DNA of 64,000 nt from Chryseobacterium piperi (lineage in GTDB: Bacteria > Bacteroidota > Bacteroidia > Flavobacteriales > Weeksellaceae), in NCBI RefSeq assembly GCF_002285635.2, contig NZ_CP023049.2:4154001-4218000 (forward strand), in the 5' to 3' direction. The notes beneath the pieces are model-generated. The model worked only from the letters and a program-made list of their open reading frames with translations. It made no database searches and had not been told where the DNA came from. Positions 51,169 to 60,605 of this stretch are shown piece after piece. Numbering within the stretch: the stretch's first letter is position 1; every line of letters begins with the position of its first letter. The translations under genes and the position numbers were made by a program.

Positions 51169-53112
51169 ATGCTTTCGGTTCAAGGTTTAGGGTTACATCA
51201 TTCAGGAAACTATTTGTTTCAAAATGTGAATTTCACAATTAAAAAGGATGATAAAATTGGTTTAGTAGGTAAAAATGGAGCAGGGAAATCCACTTTATTA
51301 AAGATGCTTTCCGGAGAAATTACATTCTACGAAGGAAACGTAGTGCCCGATGGAAATATTACCATTGGTTTCCTGAAGCAGGATCTTGATTTTGTAAAAG
51401 GAAGAACGGTATGGGATGAAACCATGCAGGCTTTTGAGCAGATCAATGCATGGAAAAATGAGCTCGAAGAAGTGAACCATCAGATGATTACCCGAACGGA
51501 TTACGAAAGTGATGCTTATACTGATTTAATTAACAGAATGACGGAACTCAACGACCTTCTCATGAACCATGATGCCTATAATCTTGAAGGTGACATGGAG
51601 AAAGTATTGTTTGGATTGGGATTCAAGGCTGATGATTTTCAAAAAATCACCGATGAGTTTTCGGGAGGATGGAGAATGAGAATTGAATTGGCAAAACTGC
51701 TGCTTCAAAAAAATGATGTTATGCTTCTGGATGAGCCTACCAATCACCTGGATATGGAATCGATTATCTGGCTGGAAAACTTCTTGAAAGATTACCCTGG
51801 AGCCATTGTATTGGTAAGTCACGATAAGCAGTTTATGACGGCAGTTTGTAACAGAACTTTTGATGTGAACAACAGGAAAGTAGATGATTATAAAGCCGAT
51901 TATACCAAATATCTTGAACTTAGAAAAGATAGAAAAGAAAAATTGATTCAGGCTAAAAAGAATCAGGATGCAGAAATAAAACATACGGAAGAGCTGATTA
52001 ATAAATTCCGTGCGAGTGCTTCCAAAGCAGCTTTTGCACAATCATTGATTAAAAAGCTTGAAAAAGTAGAGCGTATTGAAGTGGAAAATGATGACGTTTC
52101 CAAATTCAATATCCGTTTCGTGCAATCTGTAGTTCCTGGAAAAGTTAATTTTGAGGCTGAAAAATTAGGAAAGGCATACGGAAATAAGCAGATCTTTGAT
52201 GATGTGGATTTTATTGTACAGCGTGGAGACAGAATTGCTCTTTTAGGCCAGAACGGACAGGGAAAAACAACATTGGCAAAAATTCTTGCCGGTGAAATTA
52301 AAGACTATACCGGAACCTGGAATCTGGGACACAATGTGAATATCGGATACTTTGCTCAAAATCAGGAAGAGGTACTGACCCCAAATAAAACGGTTCTGGA
52401 AGAAGCGGAAGACGCTGCCACGGAAGAAACGAGACCAAGAGTAAGAGATTTGTTAGGATCTTTCCTGTTTCAGGGAGAGGCGGTAACGAAAAAAACAAAA
52501 GTGCTTTCCGGGGGTGAAAGAAACCGTCTGGCACTTTGTAAACTGTTACTACGTCCTTTCAATACGTTGATTATGGATGAGCCTACGAATCACCTGGATA
52601 TCCAGTCTAAGGAAATCATCAAACTGGCTTTACAGAAATTTGAGGGAACTTTGATTGTGATTTCTCACGACAGAGAGTTCTTACAGGGATTATGTGATAA
52701 AATCTATGAATTCCGTGACGGAAAGATGAAGGAATTCCTGGGAAATATAGATGAATATCTTGAATACAGACAAAAAGAAACAATCAGGGAAATTTCTGCG
52801 GAAAAAGCAAAATTGCATAGTGAAGATGTGAAGGAAGTAAAGGCAAAAGCTGAAACGAAAGTTGAAGACAAACAGCCTTCAACGAGTCAGCAGCCAGCAG
52901 CTATCCTTAGTAAAGAGCAGAAAAATCTTCAGAATAAGATTAAAAAAGTAGAGGAGAAAATTTCAGAACTTGAAACGAAGTCTGAAGAAATGGAAGCTTC
53001 TTTTGCAAAGGAAAATCCTTCTGAAGAGTTACTGGAAAAATATAATAAAATCAAAGAAGAATTAGACCTGGCATTGCAGGAGTGGGAACATTTAGCGACT
53101 CAACTGGAATAA
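51169..53112 (+). CDS. ABC-F family ATPase (translation factor type)
   Basis: A soluble tandem ABC ATPase of 647 aa, the ABC-F class, which acts on the ribosome rather than in transport. The first cassette has Walker A GKNGAGKSTLL and signature FSGGWRMRIELA; the second has GQNGQGKTTLA and LSGGERNRLALCKLLL. Both Walker B strands end in DEPTNHLD. A linker helix region of basic residues joins them (about 240-310) and a C-terminal coiled coil (about 560-647) follows. It resembles Uup/EttA-type housekeeping members; antibiotic-resistance activity is not indicated. No membrane domains are present. Confidence 0.94.
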   Translation: MLSVQGLGLHHSGNYLFQNVNFTIKKDDKIGLVGKNGAGKSTLLKMLSGEITFYEGNVVPDGNITIGFLKQDLDFVKGRTVWDETMQAFEQINAWKNELEEVNHQMITRTDYESDAYTDLINRMTELNDLLMNHDAYNLEGDMEKVLFGLGFKADDFQKITDEFSGGWRMRIELAKLLLQKNDVMLLDEPTNHLDMESIIWLENFLKDYPGAIVLVSHDKQFMTAVCNRTFDVNNRKVDDYKADYTKYLELRKDRKEKLIQAKKNQDAEIKHTEELINKFRASASKAAFAQSLIKKLEKVERIEVENDDVSKFNIRFVQSVVPGKVNFEAEKLGKAYGNKQIFDDVDFIVQRGDRIALLGQNGQGKTTLAKILAGEIKDYTGTWNLGHNVNIGYFAQNQEEVLTPNKTVLEEAEDAATEETRPRVRDLLGSFLFQGEAVTKKTKVLSGGERNRLALCKLLLRPFNTLIMDEPTNHLDIQSKEIIKLALQKFEGTLIVISHDREFLQGLCDKIYEFRDGKMKEFLGNIDEYLEYRQKETIREISAEKAKLHSEDVKEVKAKAETKVEDKQPSTSQQPAAILSKEQKNLQNKIKKVEEKISELETKSEEMEASFAKENPSEELLEKYNKIKEELDLALQEWEHLATQLE

Positions 53113-53174
53113 GAATAAATGTCTGTTTTTAACTTCGTTGATGATTTTTATAGCATAATTAGAATTATTATTGT

Positions 53175-53182
53175 TATTTTTG
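53175..53182 (+). promoter_or_regulatory. Promoter -7 box placed for a leaderless mRNA
   Basis: TATTTTTG, followed by exactly 4 nt (ATGC) and the ATG at 53187. Transcription would start at or next to the start codon. Confidence 0.6.
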
Positions 53183-53186
53183 ATGC

Positions 53187-53543
53187 ATGATTTTTAAGGA
53201 AAGCAGGCAATTTAAGAATTTTATCTCCAAACTTTTGTTTGGGATCTACTTTCTTGCGTTGTTTTCCCAGAGTTTTCACCATCATGATTCCGTAGATAAT
53301 TTTAAAATATTTCACCTTAAAAAAGCTGAAAATACAATCTCAAAAAATATAGCTAAAGAAAAGGCCGGAGACTGTCTGGCCTGTCATTTCCTTGCGACAG
53401 GACATACTTTGGTACCCGAAGAATTTAATTTTAATTTCGAAGGGTATACCCATGAAATCAAGCAGATTATTGCTGTTCAGGAGATCATCTGGTCTCAGAC
53501 TAAATTCACTTTTCAACTTCGGGGTCCCCCTACAATTTCATAA
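53187..53543 (+). CDS. Small His/Cys-containing exported protein upstream of a TonB receptor
   Basis: A 118-residue protein with one N-terminal hydrophobic segment (FISKLLFGIYFLALFSQ) and then potential metal ligands: FHHHDS directly after the segment and CLACHFLATGH in the middle. The C-terminus RGPPTIS resembles the end of DUF2946-like proteins encoded next to metal uptake genes in other phyla. The next gene is a TonB-dependent receptor, so a role in metal (zinc or copper) handling is plausible, by context only. A TATTTTTG box lies 4 nt before its ATG. Confidence 0.62.
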   Translation: MIFKESRQFKNFISKLLFGIYFLALFSQSFHHHDSVDNFKIFHLKKAENTISKNIAKEKAGDCLACHFLATGHTLVPEEFNFNFEGYTHEIKQIIAVQEIIWSQTKFTFQLRGPPTIS

Positions 53544-53661
53544 TTAATAGATTTTTATTGGCTTTAATGGAGAGCTGATATTTGGTATTTAATGGTTATG
53601 GCTTAAAAAGTCGTTACATAGATACTTGATATAAACAGCTGGGATTATCTTCATTAATGCA

Positions 53662-53683
53662 TTGTACATTTTACGTTGTACAA
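53662..53683. promoter_or_regulatory. Palindrome TTGTACA-N8-TGTACAA upstream of the TonB receptor gene
   Basis: Perfect 7-bp arms separated by 8 bp, 65 bp before the receptor start. A second TGTAC palindrome follows at 53714-53730. Their proximity suggests a shared DNA-binding regulator, perhaps metal-responsive; identity unknown. Confidence 0.5.
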
Positions 53684-53713
53684 AAAATAAAGCAAGCAAC
53701 TTTTACGAAAAAA

Positions 53714-53730
53714 TGTACTTTTTAAGTACA
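53714..53730. promoter_or_regulatory. Palindrome TGTACTT-N3-AAGTACA just before the TonB receptor gene
   Basis: Perfect 7-bp arms with a 3-bp centre, ending 17 bp before the ATG at 53748. It may be an operator or a hairpin in the leader. Confidence 0.5.
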
Positions 53731-53747
53731 CAATCTATCTATTTACA

Positions 53748-56132
53748 ATGAAATTGATATACAGTTTACTGCTGATCTTTTGTGGATTGACATTAATAAA
53801 CGCACAAAAGACTTACACGGTGGAAGGAACCGTTCAGGATTTTCATGATAAAAGCATGCTCGAAAATGCAGAGGTGAAGATTGGGAATTTTACGGCCAGG
53901 ACCGATAAAAAAGGTAAGTTTTTACTAAATAAGATTCCTGCGGGATCTTACACTCTCATTGCCAGGCATCCTGATTGTCATGATTATACTGAAAACATAG
54001 AAGTAACACAGGCTCTTCACTTAACCATTACTCTGGAACATCATGTTCAGGATATTGAGACAGTAACCATCCATGGGAGTCATAGGAAGAACGGATCATT
54101 GGTTGTAAAGACTCTTGATAAGGCAGAAATCGAACGAAACGCTACGGATAATTTAGGAAATTTACTCTCTAAAATTTCCGGGGTTACCGCCTTGAAAACT
54201 GGAAATAACATCTCAAAACCTATTATCCACGGGCTTTATGGAAGCCGGATTGCCATTATGAATAATGGGGTAAGGCTTGCTGAACAGGAATGGGGAGTAG
54301 AGCATGCTCCCAATGTGGATATTAATAATTTCCAGCACATTGATGTGATTAAAGGAGCGTCTGCCTTAAAATATGGAAGTGACGCAATCGGAGGAGTTGT
54401 CGTGCTGGAACCTGAAATATTTCCTAAAAGGGATACCGTAAAAGGTTCTGTGAATCTCTCGGGAATTTCTAACGGAAGGGGGCTCGGACTGGATGTGAAT
54501 GTTGCTAAAACATGGAAAAACGGATGGGCGGTAAAATCTGGTGGTTCCATCAAAAAATTGGGCGATCAGCATACCCCTGATTACAACCTGATGAATACCG
54601 GAATGGACTTTTCATCCTTCAATTTTACAGTTCAAAACAATACCTATGAAAAAGGAATCTCATTTGATTACTATCTGACAAATCAGAATATCGGAATTTA
54701 CAGAGGTTCACATGTAGGAAATAATAATGATTTCTATAATGCCATGACATTGAATATTCCGGTTTATACAGGAACTTTCAGTTATAATATAGATAATCCA
54801 AGACAGGTAATAGAACATCATATTGCTAAAATCTCAGCTTTTAAAAGATTTGAAAATATAGGAAAGGTCTCTGCGACGTACAGTTTCCAGTATAATCACA
54901 GACAGGAGTACGATATCAGAAGGGGAGACCTGAAAGATATTCCTTCTTTGGATTTGGCATTAATGACTCACCAGTTTAATCTGAATGATTTATTAGAAAG
55001 AGAAAAATGGTCTCTGGAAACGGGGATTGATGCCAGCTTTCAGAATAATTACTCAGATCCTGCGACAAAAGCAAGACGCCTGATTCCTAATTATGATAAA
55101 TACTCTACAGGGATTTATTCCGTATTCAAGTACAAAATTTCGGATGTTTTGAATGTTGAAGCCGGAGTACGATATGACTTCAACCGTTATGATGTTACGA
55201 AATGGTATGATAAGAGAGATTGGGATAATCTCTATAAAGATCTGTATCCTCAGTTTTACGTAAGAACCAATCAAAACAGGGTTTTAACGAGGCCTCAGCT
55301 TAATTATGAAAATGTTTCATTTAATGCAGGACTGGAATATCATCCGAATTCAAATTTTAATCTGAAGTTTAATTATGCAAAGGTAGGACGTACTCCTAAT
55401 ATTGCAGAACTGTTTTCAGACGGATTGCACCATTCTGCTGCTGTGATAGAAATTGGAGATATGGGGCTGAAAAATGAACAGGGGCATCAGTTTAATTGGG
55501 TTGCGGATGCAAGATTCAATGTTCTTAGAGGATTAGACATTTCTGTAAATCCATATTTTTTCATTACCAAAAATTATATCAATGAAATTCCTACAGGAGT
55601 ACAGAACACAATCAGAGGTGTATTTCCTGTATGGGCTTACCAGCAGATTGATGCTAAAATGTATGGAATTGATCTGGACATCAACTGGAAGCTTACAGAT
55701 GATCTTACTTATATAGGAAAAGGAAGTTATGTGCATGGTCAGGATGACACGCATAATGAACCGCTGATCTTAATGATGCCACCTAATTTCTCCAATGCTC
55801 TGCAATTTAAAAGGGAGAATTGGAACCAATTCTATTTTAGCTTGGAAAACCAAACATTTTTAAAGCAAAACAGATTCCCGGTACATAATGCACCTGTTAC
55901 TATTTATGAAAATGGAGCGGAAGTAGAAAAGATTGTGGATTTTAGTACCCCTCCCAACGGATACTCCCTTTGGAATATCCAGACTGGTATGAATATCAGT
56001 AAAAACCTTTCTGCCGGACTTATTATTAATAACCTGTTTAATGTTTCATACAGAGATTACCTTAATCGTATGAGATTTTTTGCAGACGAAGCAGGAAGAA
56101 ATTTCATTTTGAATATTAGATACAGATTCTAA
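53748..56132 (+). CDS. TonB-dependent outer-membrane receptor
   Basis: An outer-membrane gated channel of 794 aa. It has a signal peptide ending INAQ, a carboxypeptidase-D regulatory-like domain at about 22-100 (TVEGTVQDFHDKSMLENAEV), a plug domain at about 105-220 (ATDNLGNLLSKISGVTALK, ALKYGSDAIGGVVVLEP) and a 22-stranded barrel ending in FILNIRYRF with a terminal Phe. The substrate is not shown. The His/Cys-rich small protein upstream and the following lipoprotein suggest a zinc- or copper-type (ZnuD-like) receptor, as an inference. No SusD partner is present. Confidence 0.9.
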   Translation: MKLIYSLLLIFCGLTLINAQKTYTVEGTVQDFHDKSMLENAEVKIGNFTARTDKKGKFLLNKIPAGSYTLIARHPDCHDYTENIEVTQALHLTITLEHHVQDIETVTIHGSHRKNGSLVVKTLDKAEIERNATDNLGNLLSKISGVTALKTGNNISKPIIHGLYGSRIAIMNNGVRLAEQEWGVEHAPNVDINNFQHIDVIKGASALKYGSDAIGGVVVLEPEIFPKRDTVKGSVNLSGISNGRGLGLDVNVAKTWKNGWAVKSGGSIKKLGDQHTPDYNLMNTGMDFSSFNFTVQNNTYEKGISFDYYLTNQNIGIYRGSHVGNNNDFYNAMTLNIPVYTGTFSYNIDNPRQVIEHHIAKISAFKRFENIGKVSATYSFQYNHRQEYDIRRGDLKDIPSLDLALMTHQFNLNDLLEREKWSLETGIDASFQNNYSDPATKARRLIPNYDKYSTGIYSVFKYKISDVLNVEAGVRYDFNRYDVTKWYDKRDWDNLYKDLYPQFYVRTNQNRVLTRPQLNYENVSFNAGLEYHPNSNFNLKFNYAKVGRTPNIAELFSDGLHHSAAVIEIGDMGLKNEQGHQFNWVADARFNVLRGLDISVNPYFFITKNYINEIPTGVQNTIRGVFPVWAYQQIDAKMYGIDLDINWKLTDDLTYIGKGSYVHGQDDTHNEPLILMMPPNFSNALQFKRENWNQFYFSLENQTFLKQNRFPVHNAPVTIYENGAEVEKIVDFSTPPNGYSLWNIQTGMNISKNLSAGLIINNLFNVSYRDYLNRMRFFADEAGRNFILNIRYRF

Positions 56133-56180
56133 TTATTCAATAATTACAAATCAAGTTTTTAAAAATTTAAATTAAAAAAA

Positions 56181-56771
56181 ATGAACAAATTATTCAACAC
56201 TAAAAATATCATCAGATTATTAGCTATTTTATTGATTACTTTTTCTATTGTTTCTTGTCAGAGAGACAATGCATCAGAAGAAGATGACCTTCCTCAGGAA
56301 GACCTTACCAATATCATTTTATTGGTAAAAGATGTTGCGACACAGGTAACAGTACCTTATAACTATAGCGTTGGAGCCGGAGGAGCACAATCTATAAAAC
56401 TGGATGATGGAAAGACCTATGAAGTAGAGGTGCAGTTTAAGAACGGGAATGAAGATGCAACACAAGAAATAAAAGATGCTAAAGATGAACACTTCTTAGT
56501 ATATAATTTCCCTAATGCTGATCTTACGCTGACCCGTACCGATGATGCTTCTTCTACCAGAGCAGATGGAAAACATGTGGGACTTAAAACAAGATGGGTA
56601 GTGAATAAGGCAGTAAAAAATTCAGCTGCACAGAGCCAGCTGATTCTTACTTTATATCATGAGCCGGCCAGTGTTTCGGAAGCTTCTTCTGTAAGTGGAA
56701 ACGGAGTAGTATACGGAGCTCAGACAGGAGGTGAAACAGATGCTCAGGCAACGTATACAATTACCAATTAA
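56181..56771 (+). CDS. Hypothetical lipoprotein linked to the TonB receptor
   Basis: A 196-residue predicted lipoprotein with signal ITFSIVSC followed by an acidic stretch (QRDNASEEDDLPQEDL). The mature part has segments such as NIILLVKDVATQVTV, KTYEVEVQFKNGNED and HVGLKTRWVVNKAV that look like a beta-sandwich. No domain is recognised. It begins 48 bp after the receptor stop and is followed by a terminator, so receptor and lipoprotein form the end of one operon. It may be a periplasmic or surface partner of the receptor. Confidence 0.72.
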   Translation: MNKLFNTKNIIRLLAILLITFSIVSCQRDNASEEDDLPQEDLTNIILLVKDVATQVTVPYNYSVGAGGAQSIKLDDGKTYEVEVQFKNGNEDATQEIKDAKDEHFLVYNFPNADLTLTRTDDASSTRADGKHVGLKTRWVVNKAVKNSAAQSQLILTLYHEPASVSEASSVSGNGVVYGAQTGGETDAQATYTITN

Positions 56772-56787
56772 AATACGAAGACTTTAA

Positions 56788-56822
56788 TAAAAAACCACTG
56801 ATTTATTCAGTGGTTTTTTATT
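56788..56822 (+). terminator. Terminator after the receptor-lipoprotein operon
   Basis: AAAACCACTG and CAGTGGTTTT form a perfect stem around an AT loop, followed by T. Confidence 0.85.
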
Positions 56823-56880
56823 TATAAATATTTGATGCCGAAGAATTTATCTTTAGTAGTTTATTTTGATAAAAATTTCA

Positions 56881-56888
56881 TATTTTTG
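56881..56888 (+). promoter_or_regulatory. Promoter -7 box for tig
   Basis: TATTTTTG matches TAnnTTTG perfectly, 22 nt before the start codon. Confidence 0.65.
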
Positions 56889-56910
56889 CAACCTAAAATT
56901 TTAATCAATA

Positions 56911-58245
56911 ATGAAGGTTACCGCACAAAACCATGATGACGTAAGTGCATTACTTACTGTAACATTGGAAAAATCTGACTACAAAGACAAAGTAGAGAAG
57001 CAGTTGATTAATTATGCTAAAAATGCGCAAGTTCCTGGTTTCAGAAAAGGAAAAGTGCCTTTAAGTATGGTTAGAAAACAATATGAAGCAGGTATTGCAT
57101 TCGAAGAAATCAACAAGCAAGTTTCTGAAGCTTTAAATAACTATGTAAACGAAAGCAAGTTAAGATTAGTTGGCCAGCCTGTACCTCAGCCTGTAAATGA
57201 TTTCAATCATAATGCAGATCAACTTGAAGTTGCTTTCGAAGTAGGGTACGAGCCTGAATTCACCATAGATTTAGCTAAATACGAAGCACCTCACTACAAA
57301 GTAGAAGCTTCTGAAAAAGAAATCAGCAAGAGCATTGAAAATATGCAAAAGCGTTTCGCAGAGCAGGTTCCACAAGATAAAATAACTAAAGACTCTTATG
57401 TTGTTTTAGAAATTTCTCAGGTAGTGGAAGAAGATGCTGAAGGAGAGCACCACCACCATCCAAAGAATGCTACTATTACTGCTGAAAACAAAGAAGCTTT
57501 CAAGTTAGTAAAATCTTTGAAAATGGACGGTTCTGTAAAAGTTTCTAAAGAAACATTAGCAGGAGATGAAGAATTGGCTAAAGAATTAGGATTCACTAAA
57601 GAAGAAGTTGAACACTTGCACCATGCTGAAGTAGAAGTGAAAGTAAAAGATTTCTATAGCTTAAACTTAGCTGAACTGAATCAGGATTTATTCGATAAGG
57701 TATATGGTGAAGGAAATATTAAGTCTGAAGAAGAGCTTAAAGAAAAAGTAAAAACTGAATTAGACGAATACTTCCAACAAAATGCTGATGTTCACTTTGT
57801 AAACAAAGTATTGGAACAAATTACAGAGAAAGAAGAAGTAAAACTTCCTGAAACTTTCTTAGTGAAGTGGTTGGTATTCTCTAACCAGAATATTCAGTCT
57901 GAAGAGCAGGCAAAAGAGATCCTTGAAGCTGAGAAAAAACAATTGAGCTATCAGATCATCGAAGGTAAATTGATGAATGATAACGATATTAAATTGGATT
58001 ATGCTGATGTTCTTGGACAAGCTGAGCAATTAGTAAGAAACCAATTGGCTATCTACGGAATTCACCACTTAGGAGATGATGAAATTCAAAAATATGCAGT
58101 TGAAATGTTGAAAGACCAAGAGCAGGTAAGACAAATTTCTTCTGAAGTTGCTATGACAAAATTGAAAGATGTAATTCTTGAAAAAGCTAGCAAAAAAGAA
58201 ACTGCAATTTCTCACGACGAATTCTTAGAAGAACTTAAAAAGTAA
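56911..58245 (+). CDS. tig: Trigger factor
   Basis: Trigger factor is the ribosome-bound chaperone that receives nascent chains. The 444 aa have the ribosome-docking domain with the conserved VPGFRKGKVPLSMV (about 43-56), a diverged PPIase-like domain in the middle and a C-terminal chaperone domain. The middle contains a His-rich stretch, EGEHHHHPKN (about 182-191), and a second HLHHAEVEVK stretch, which may be metal-binding or simply variable loops. Length is within the Bacteroidota range. It has its own promoter and terminator. Confidence 0.95.
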   Translation: MKVTAQNHDDVSALLTVTLEKSDYKDKVEKQLINYAKNAQVPGFRKGKVPLSMVRKQYEAGIAFEEINKQVSEALNNYVNESKLRLVGQPVPQPVNDFNHNADQLEVAFEVGYEPEFTIDLAKYEAPHYKVEASEKEISKSIENMQKRFAEQVPQDKITKDSYVVLEISQVVEEDAEGEHHHHPKNATITAENKEAFKLVKSLKMDGSVKVSKETLAGDEELAKELGFTKEEVEHLHHAEVEVKVKDFYSLNLAELNQDLFDKVYGEGNIKSEEELKEKVKTELDEYFQQNADVHFVNKVLEQITEKEEVKLPETFLVKWLVFSNQNIQSEEQAKEILEAEKKQLSYQIIEGKLMNDNDIKLDYADVLGQAEQLVRNQLAIYGIHHLGDDEIQKYAVEMLKDQEQVRQISSEVAMTKLKDVILEKASKKETAISHDEFLEELKK

Positions 58246-58268
58246 TTTATTTTTTTAAGATAAATATT

Positions 58269-58299
58269 TAAAACCACCATTATTTGGTGGTTTTTTGTT
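58269..58299 (+). terminator. Terminator after tig
   Basis: AAACCACCA and TGGTGGTTT form the stem, followed by TTT. Confidence 0.85.
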
Positions 58300-58359
58300 A
58301 TAAAATACTTAGATTCTATATCAATCAATATTCATATATTTACGTATTAAATTTTATAT

Positions 58360-59043
58360 ATGAAAAAGATAATCATTCCATTTTTCTGTGCGGTGCTTTT
58401 TTCCACTTCAGTAGCAGCACAGCAAACAACGGCTGCCGCTAAGACGGAAGCAACCAAATCGAAACTAACACCTAAAGAAGTAATTGATAATTATCTTAAG
58501 GCTCTTGGAGGAAAAGATAAATTAGAGGCTATTAAAACAACGATTACCGATAATACACTTACCGTACAAGGGATGGAAATTGCCATGACCACTAAAAAGA
58601 TGGGAAATAAGTTCAAATCGGTTCAGACTGTAATGGGTCAGCAGATGACACAGCTTTTCGATGGTGAAAAGGGAACGTTTGATCAGATGGGACAAAAAAT
58701 GGATATTCCTGCAGATAAAATTGCTGATTTGAAAAAAGGAAGACCAGTGGACGCATTAGGATATGATCCTGCTACATTCCAGACAGTAACTGTTGAAAAA
58801 ATTGATGGGAAGGATTATAATGTATTATCTTCAGACAAAGGAAAATACTTTTTTGATGCAGGTACTGGATTGTTATACAAAACAGAATCAAAAGAAGGAA
58901 CTGCCATTGTAAAGAGTTATATGACTGTAGACGGATTGAAATTTCCAAGTGAAATAGATGCAGAAGGAAACGGTCAGAAGCTTCTGATTAAAACGACTAA
59001 AATTGTTCTTAATTCAGGAGTAACAGAAGCTGATTTTAAATAA
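58360..59043 (+). CDS. Exported LolA-like protein of unknown function
   Basis: A 227-residue protein with a signal peptide ending VAAQQ, an Ala/Thr/Lys linker and a domain with helix TPKEVIDNYLKALGGKDKLE followed by many short strands (TDNTLTVQGMEIAMTT, KYFFDAGTGLLYKTE, KSYMTVDGLKFPSE). This pattern is that of outer-membrane lipoprotein-sorting (LolA/LolB-like) folds in Bacteroidota, but the specific function is unknown. It could also be a general lipid-binding periplasmic protein. It is a single gene closed by a strong bidirectional terminator. Confidence 0.7.
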   Translation: MKKIIIPFFCAVLFSTSVAAQQTTAAAKTEATKSKLTPKEVIDNYLKALGGKDKLEAIKTTITDNTLTVQGMEIAMTTKKMGNKFKSVQTVMGQQMTQLFDGEKGTFDQMGQKMDIPADKIADLKKGRPVDALGYDPATFQTVTVEKIDGKDYNVLSSDKGKYFFDAGTGLLYKTESKEGTAIVKSYMTVDGLKFPSEIDAEGNGQKLLIKTTKIVLNSGVTEADFK

Positions 59044-59063
59044 GCACTACATTTATTTATACC

Positions 59064-59100
59064 ATAAAAAAGCCGCAGAATTTTCTGCGGCTTTTTTATT
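59064..59100. terminator. Bidirectional terminator
   Basis: GCCGCAGAA and TTCTGCGGC form a perfect stem with A and T runs on either side. It separates the LolA-like gene and the DUF3109 gene. Confidence 0.88.
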
Positions 59101-59101
59101 T

Positions 59102-59686
59102 TTAGTTTCCATATTCTTTTTTCCATTCGTCTGCTGCTTCGCTTAAAACGGTATAGAATTCTTCTCCATACTTTCGGATCAGCGGCGTTTTAAGGAATTT
59201 GTATACCGGAACATGCAGCTCTTTTCCTAATGCACAAGCATCACTACACACAGACCATTCATGGTAGTTTAACGCTGTAAAGGCAGAATATTCTGTAATA
59301 CGGATAGGGTAAAGATGGCATGAAATAGGTTTCTGCCAATCCACGGCGCCGTCTTCATAAGCTTTTTCAATTCCACATTTCGTAATACCTTTCTCATCAA
59401 ACGTTACATAAGCACATTCACGATCTTCAACCATAGGGGTTACGTACATTCCATCAGAAGGGTCTGTAGTCCATGTTCCCTGCTCTTCAAGAGCTTTGAT
59501 ACCCTCTGGGGTAAGATAGGGCTTTATCTTGTCAAAAATACTATCTAAAATCTCAAGCTCATTTTTATCTAATGGAGCCCCTACATCGCCTTCCACACAA
59601 CATGCACCCTTACATTTCGTAAGGTTACAAACAAACTCTTCGGAAAATATTTCCTCAGAAATTAATTTATCGTCTATCTGAATCAT
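59102..59686 (-). CDS. DUF3109 family cysteine-rich protein
   Basis: A 194-residue cytosolic protein of the DUF3109 family, with a Cys-rich N-terminal part (FVCNLTKCKGACCVEGDVG) and further Cys in DRECAYVTF, CGIEKAYEDG, ISCHLYPIRI and SVCSDACALG. The spacing resembles YkgJ-like zinc or iron-sulfur cluster proteins. Function is unknown. It follows the DUF6427 gene by 7 bp on the same strand, an arrangement common in Flavobacteriia, so the two are co-transcribed. Confidence 0.88.
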   Translation of the reverse strand: MIQIDDKLISEEIFSEEFVCNLTKCKGACCVEGDVGAPLDKNELEILDSIFDKIKPYLTPEGIKALEEQGTWTTDPSDGMYVTPMVEDRECAYVTFDEKGITKCGIEKAYEDGAVDWQKPISCHLYPIRITEYSAFTALNYHEWSVCSDACALGKELHVPVYKFLKTPLIRKYGEEFYTVLSEAADEWKKEYGN

Positions 59687-59693
59687 AATCTTT

Positions 59694-60599
59694 TTAAAAT
59701 AAATTAAAATAAGTACCTACTTTAAAGGTAACCAAACTAATAATAATCAGCCATAAGCCGGCTTCCTGCATCCAGTATTTAGGTAAAAACCGCATCATCC
59801 TGCTGAGTATAATACTGGCAGGGAATGCCAAAAGCAATAAATACTCGTAATTATTATTCATATAAAGAATAGTAGTTACCAGCTGCGCCAGGGAAAATAC
59901 CAGAAGAAAAGTATATTTATATCTGCTTATCGGACTCTTTTTGTTATAATTTTTAAAATGGTCATATACTGAATAGATCAACATGAGTGCAACTGGGAGA
60001 AGGGGAATAATGCTTTGGTAATCTTTTATCAAGGTCATTTTACCAAATGGAAAATAATCCGGATTCCAGGTGGTAAAGTCTAAAAAGAACATGACAGAGA
60101 AGTAACTGAATACAATCAAAATAATTCCCAGTAAAAATCTAAATAGATTTAAACCTATCTTTTCTGAAGTAGCGACAACGTGTATTACTACAAATACTGC
60201 CATGGGCCAGGTGGTCGGTAAAAAAATAAAATTTAATGCTACAATCGAACCCACCAATACATAAGACCTTTTCCGTGTATCTTCATTGGCACTGGTAAGT
60301 AAAAGTAAAATAAAAGAATTGGTAAGCAGTGCAACTGCAATTCCAATGTCTAAATTTCCGGGATAAAGCCCAAAAATAAAGAATGAATATAAAAATAATG
60401 GGAGATGAGTCTGATAATTAAGTGCAATACTATGAAAACAGAAATAACCCAAAGCGATTCCCAAAAATGTAATTCCGGCAACAATTGCTTCGTAAGTGTT
60501 GAAATTCAGTATGTTAAATATTATTACTATTAAAAGAAGAAAACCAATATAAACAGGAATTGAAAAAATATTGCTTTCTTTTGAAAGTAATTTAAACAT
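59694..60599 (-). CDS. DUF6427 family membrane protein
   Basis: A 301-residue integral membrane protein with about eight to ten helices and the Flavobacteriia-restricted DUF6427 pattern (SIPVYIGFLLLIVIIFN near the N-terminus, PGNLDIGIAVALLTNSFILL). It resembles an EpsG- or glycosyltransferase-like polytopic protein in overall layout but has no clear catalytic residues. It is divergent from the DUF6341 gene with overlapping promoters and is followed by the DUF3109 gene. Its function is unknown; the conserved neighbourhood suggests a shared envelope process. Confidence 0.85.
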   Translation of the reverse strand: MFKLLSKESNIFSIPVYIGFLLLIVIIFNILNFNTYEAIVAGITFLGIALGYFCFHSIALNYQTHLPLFLYSFFIFGLYPGNLDIGIAVALLTNSFILLLLTSANEDTRKRSYVLVGSIVALNFIFLPTTWPMAVFVVIHVVATSEKIGLNLFRFLLGIILIVFSYFSVMFFLDFTTWNPDYFPFGKMTLIKDYQSIIPLLPVALMLIYSVYDHFKNYNKKSPISRYKYTFLLVFSLAQLVTTILYMNNNYEYLLLLAFPASIILSRMMRFLPKYWMQEAGLWLIIISLVTFKVGTYFNLF

Positions 60600-60605
60600 T
60601 TTTTA

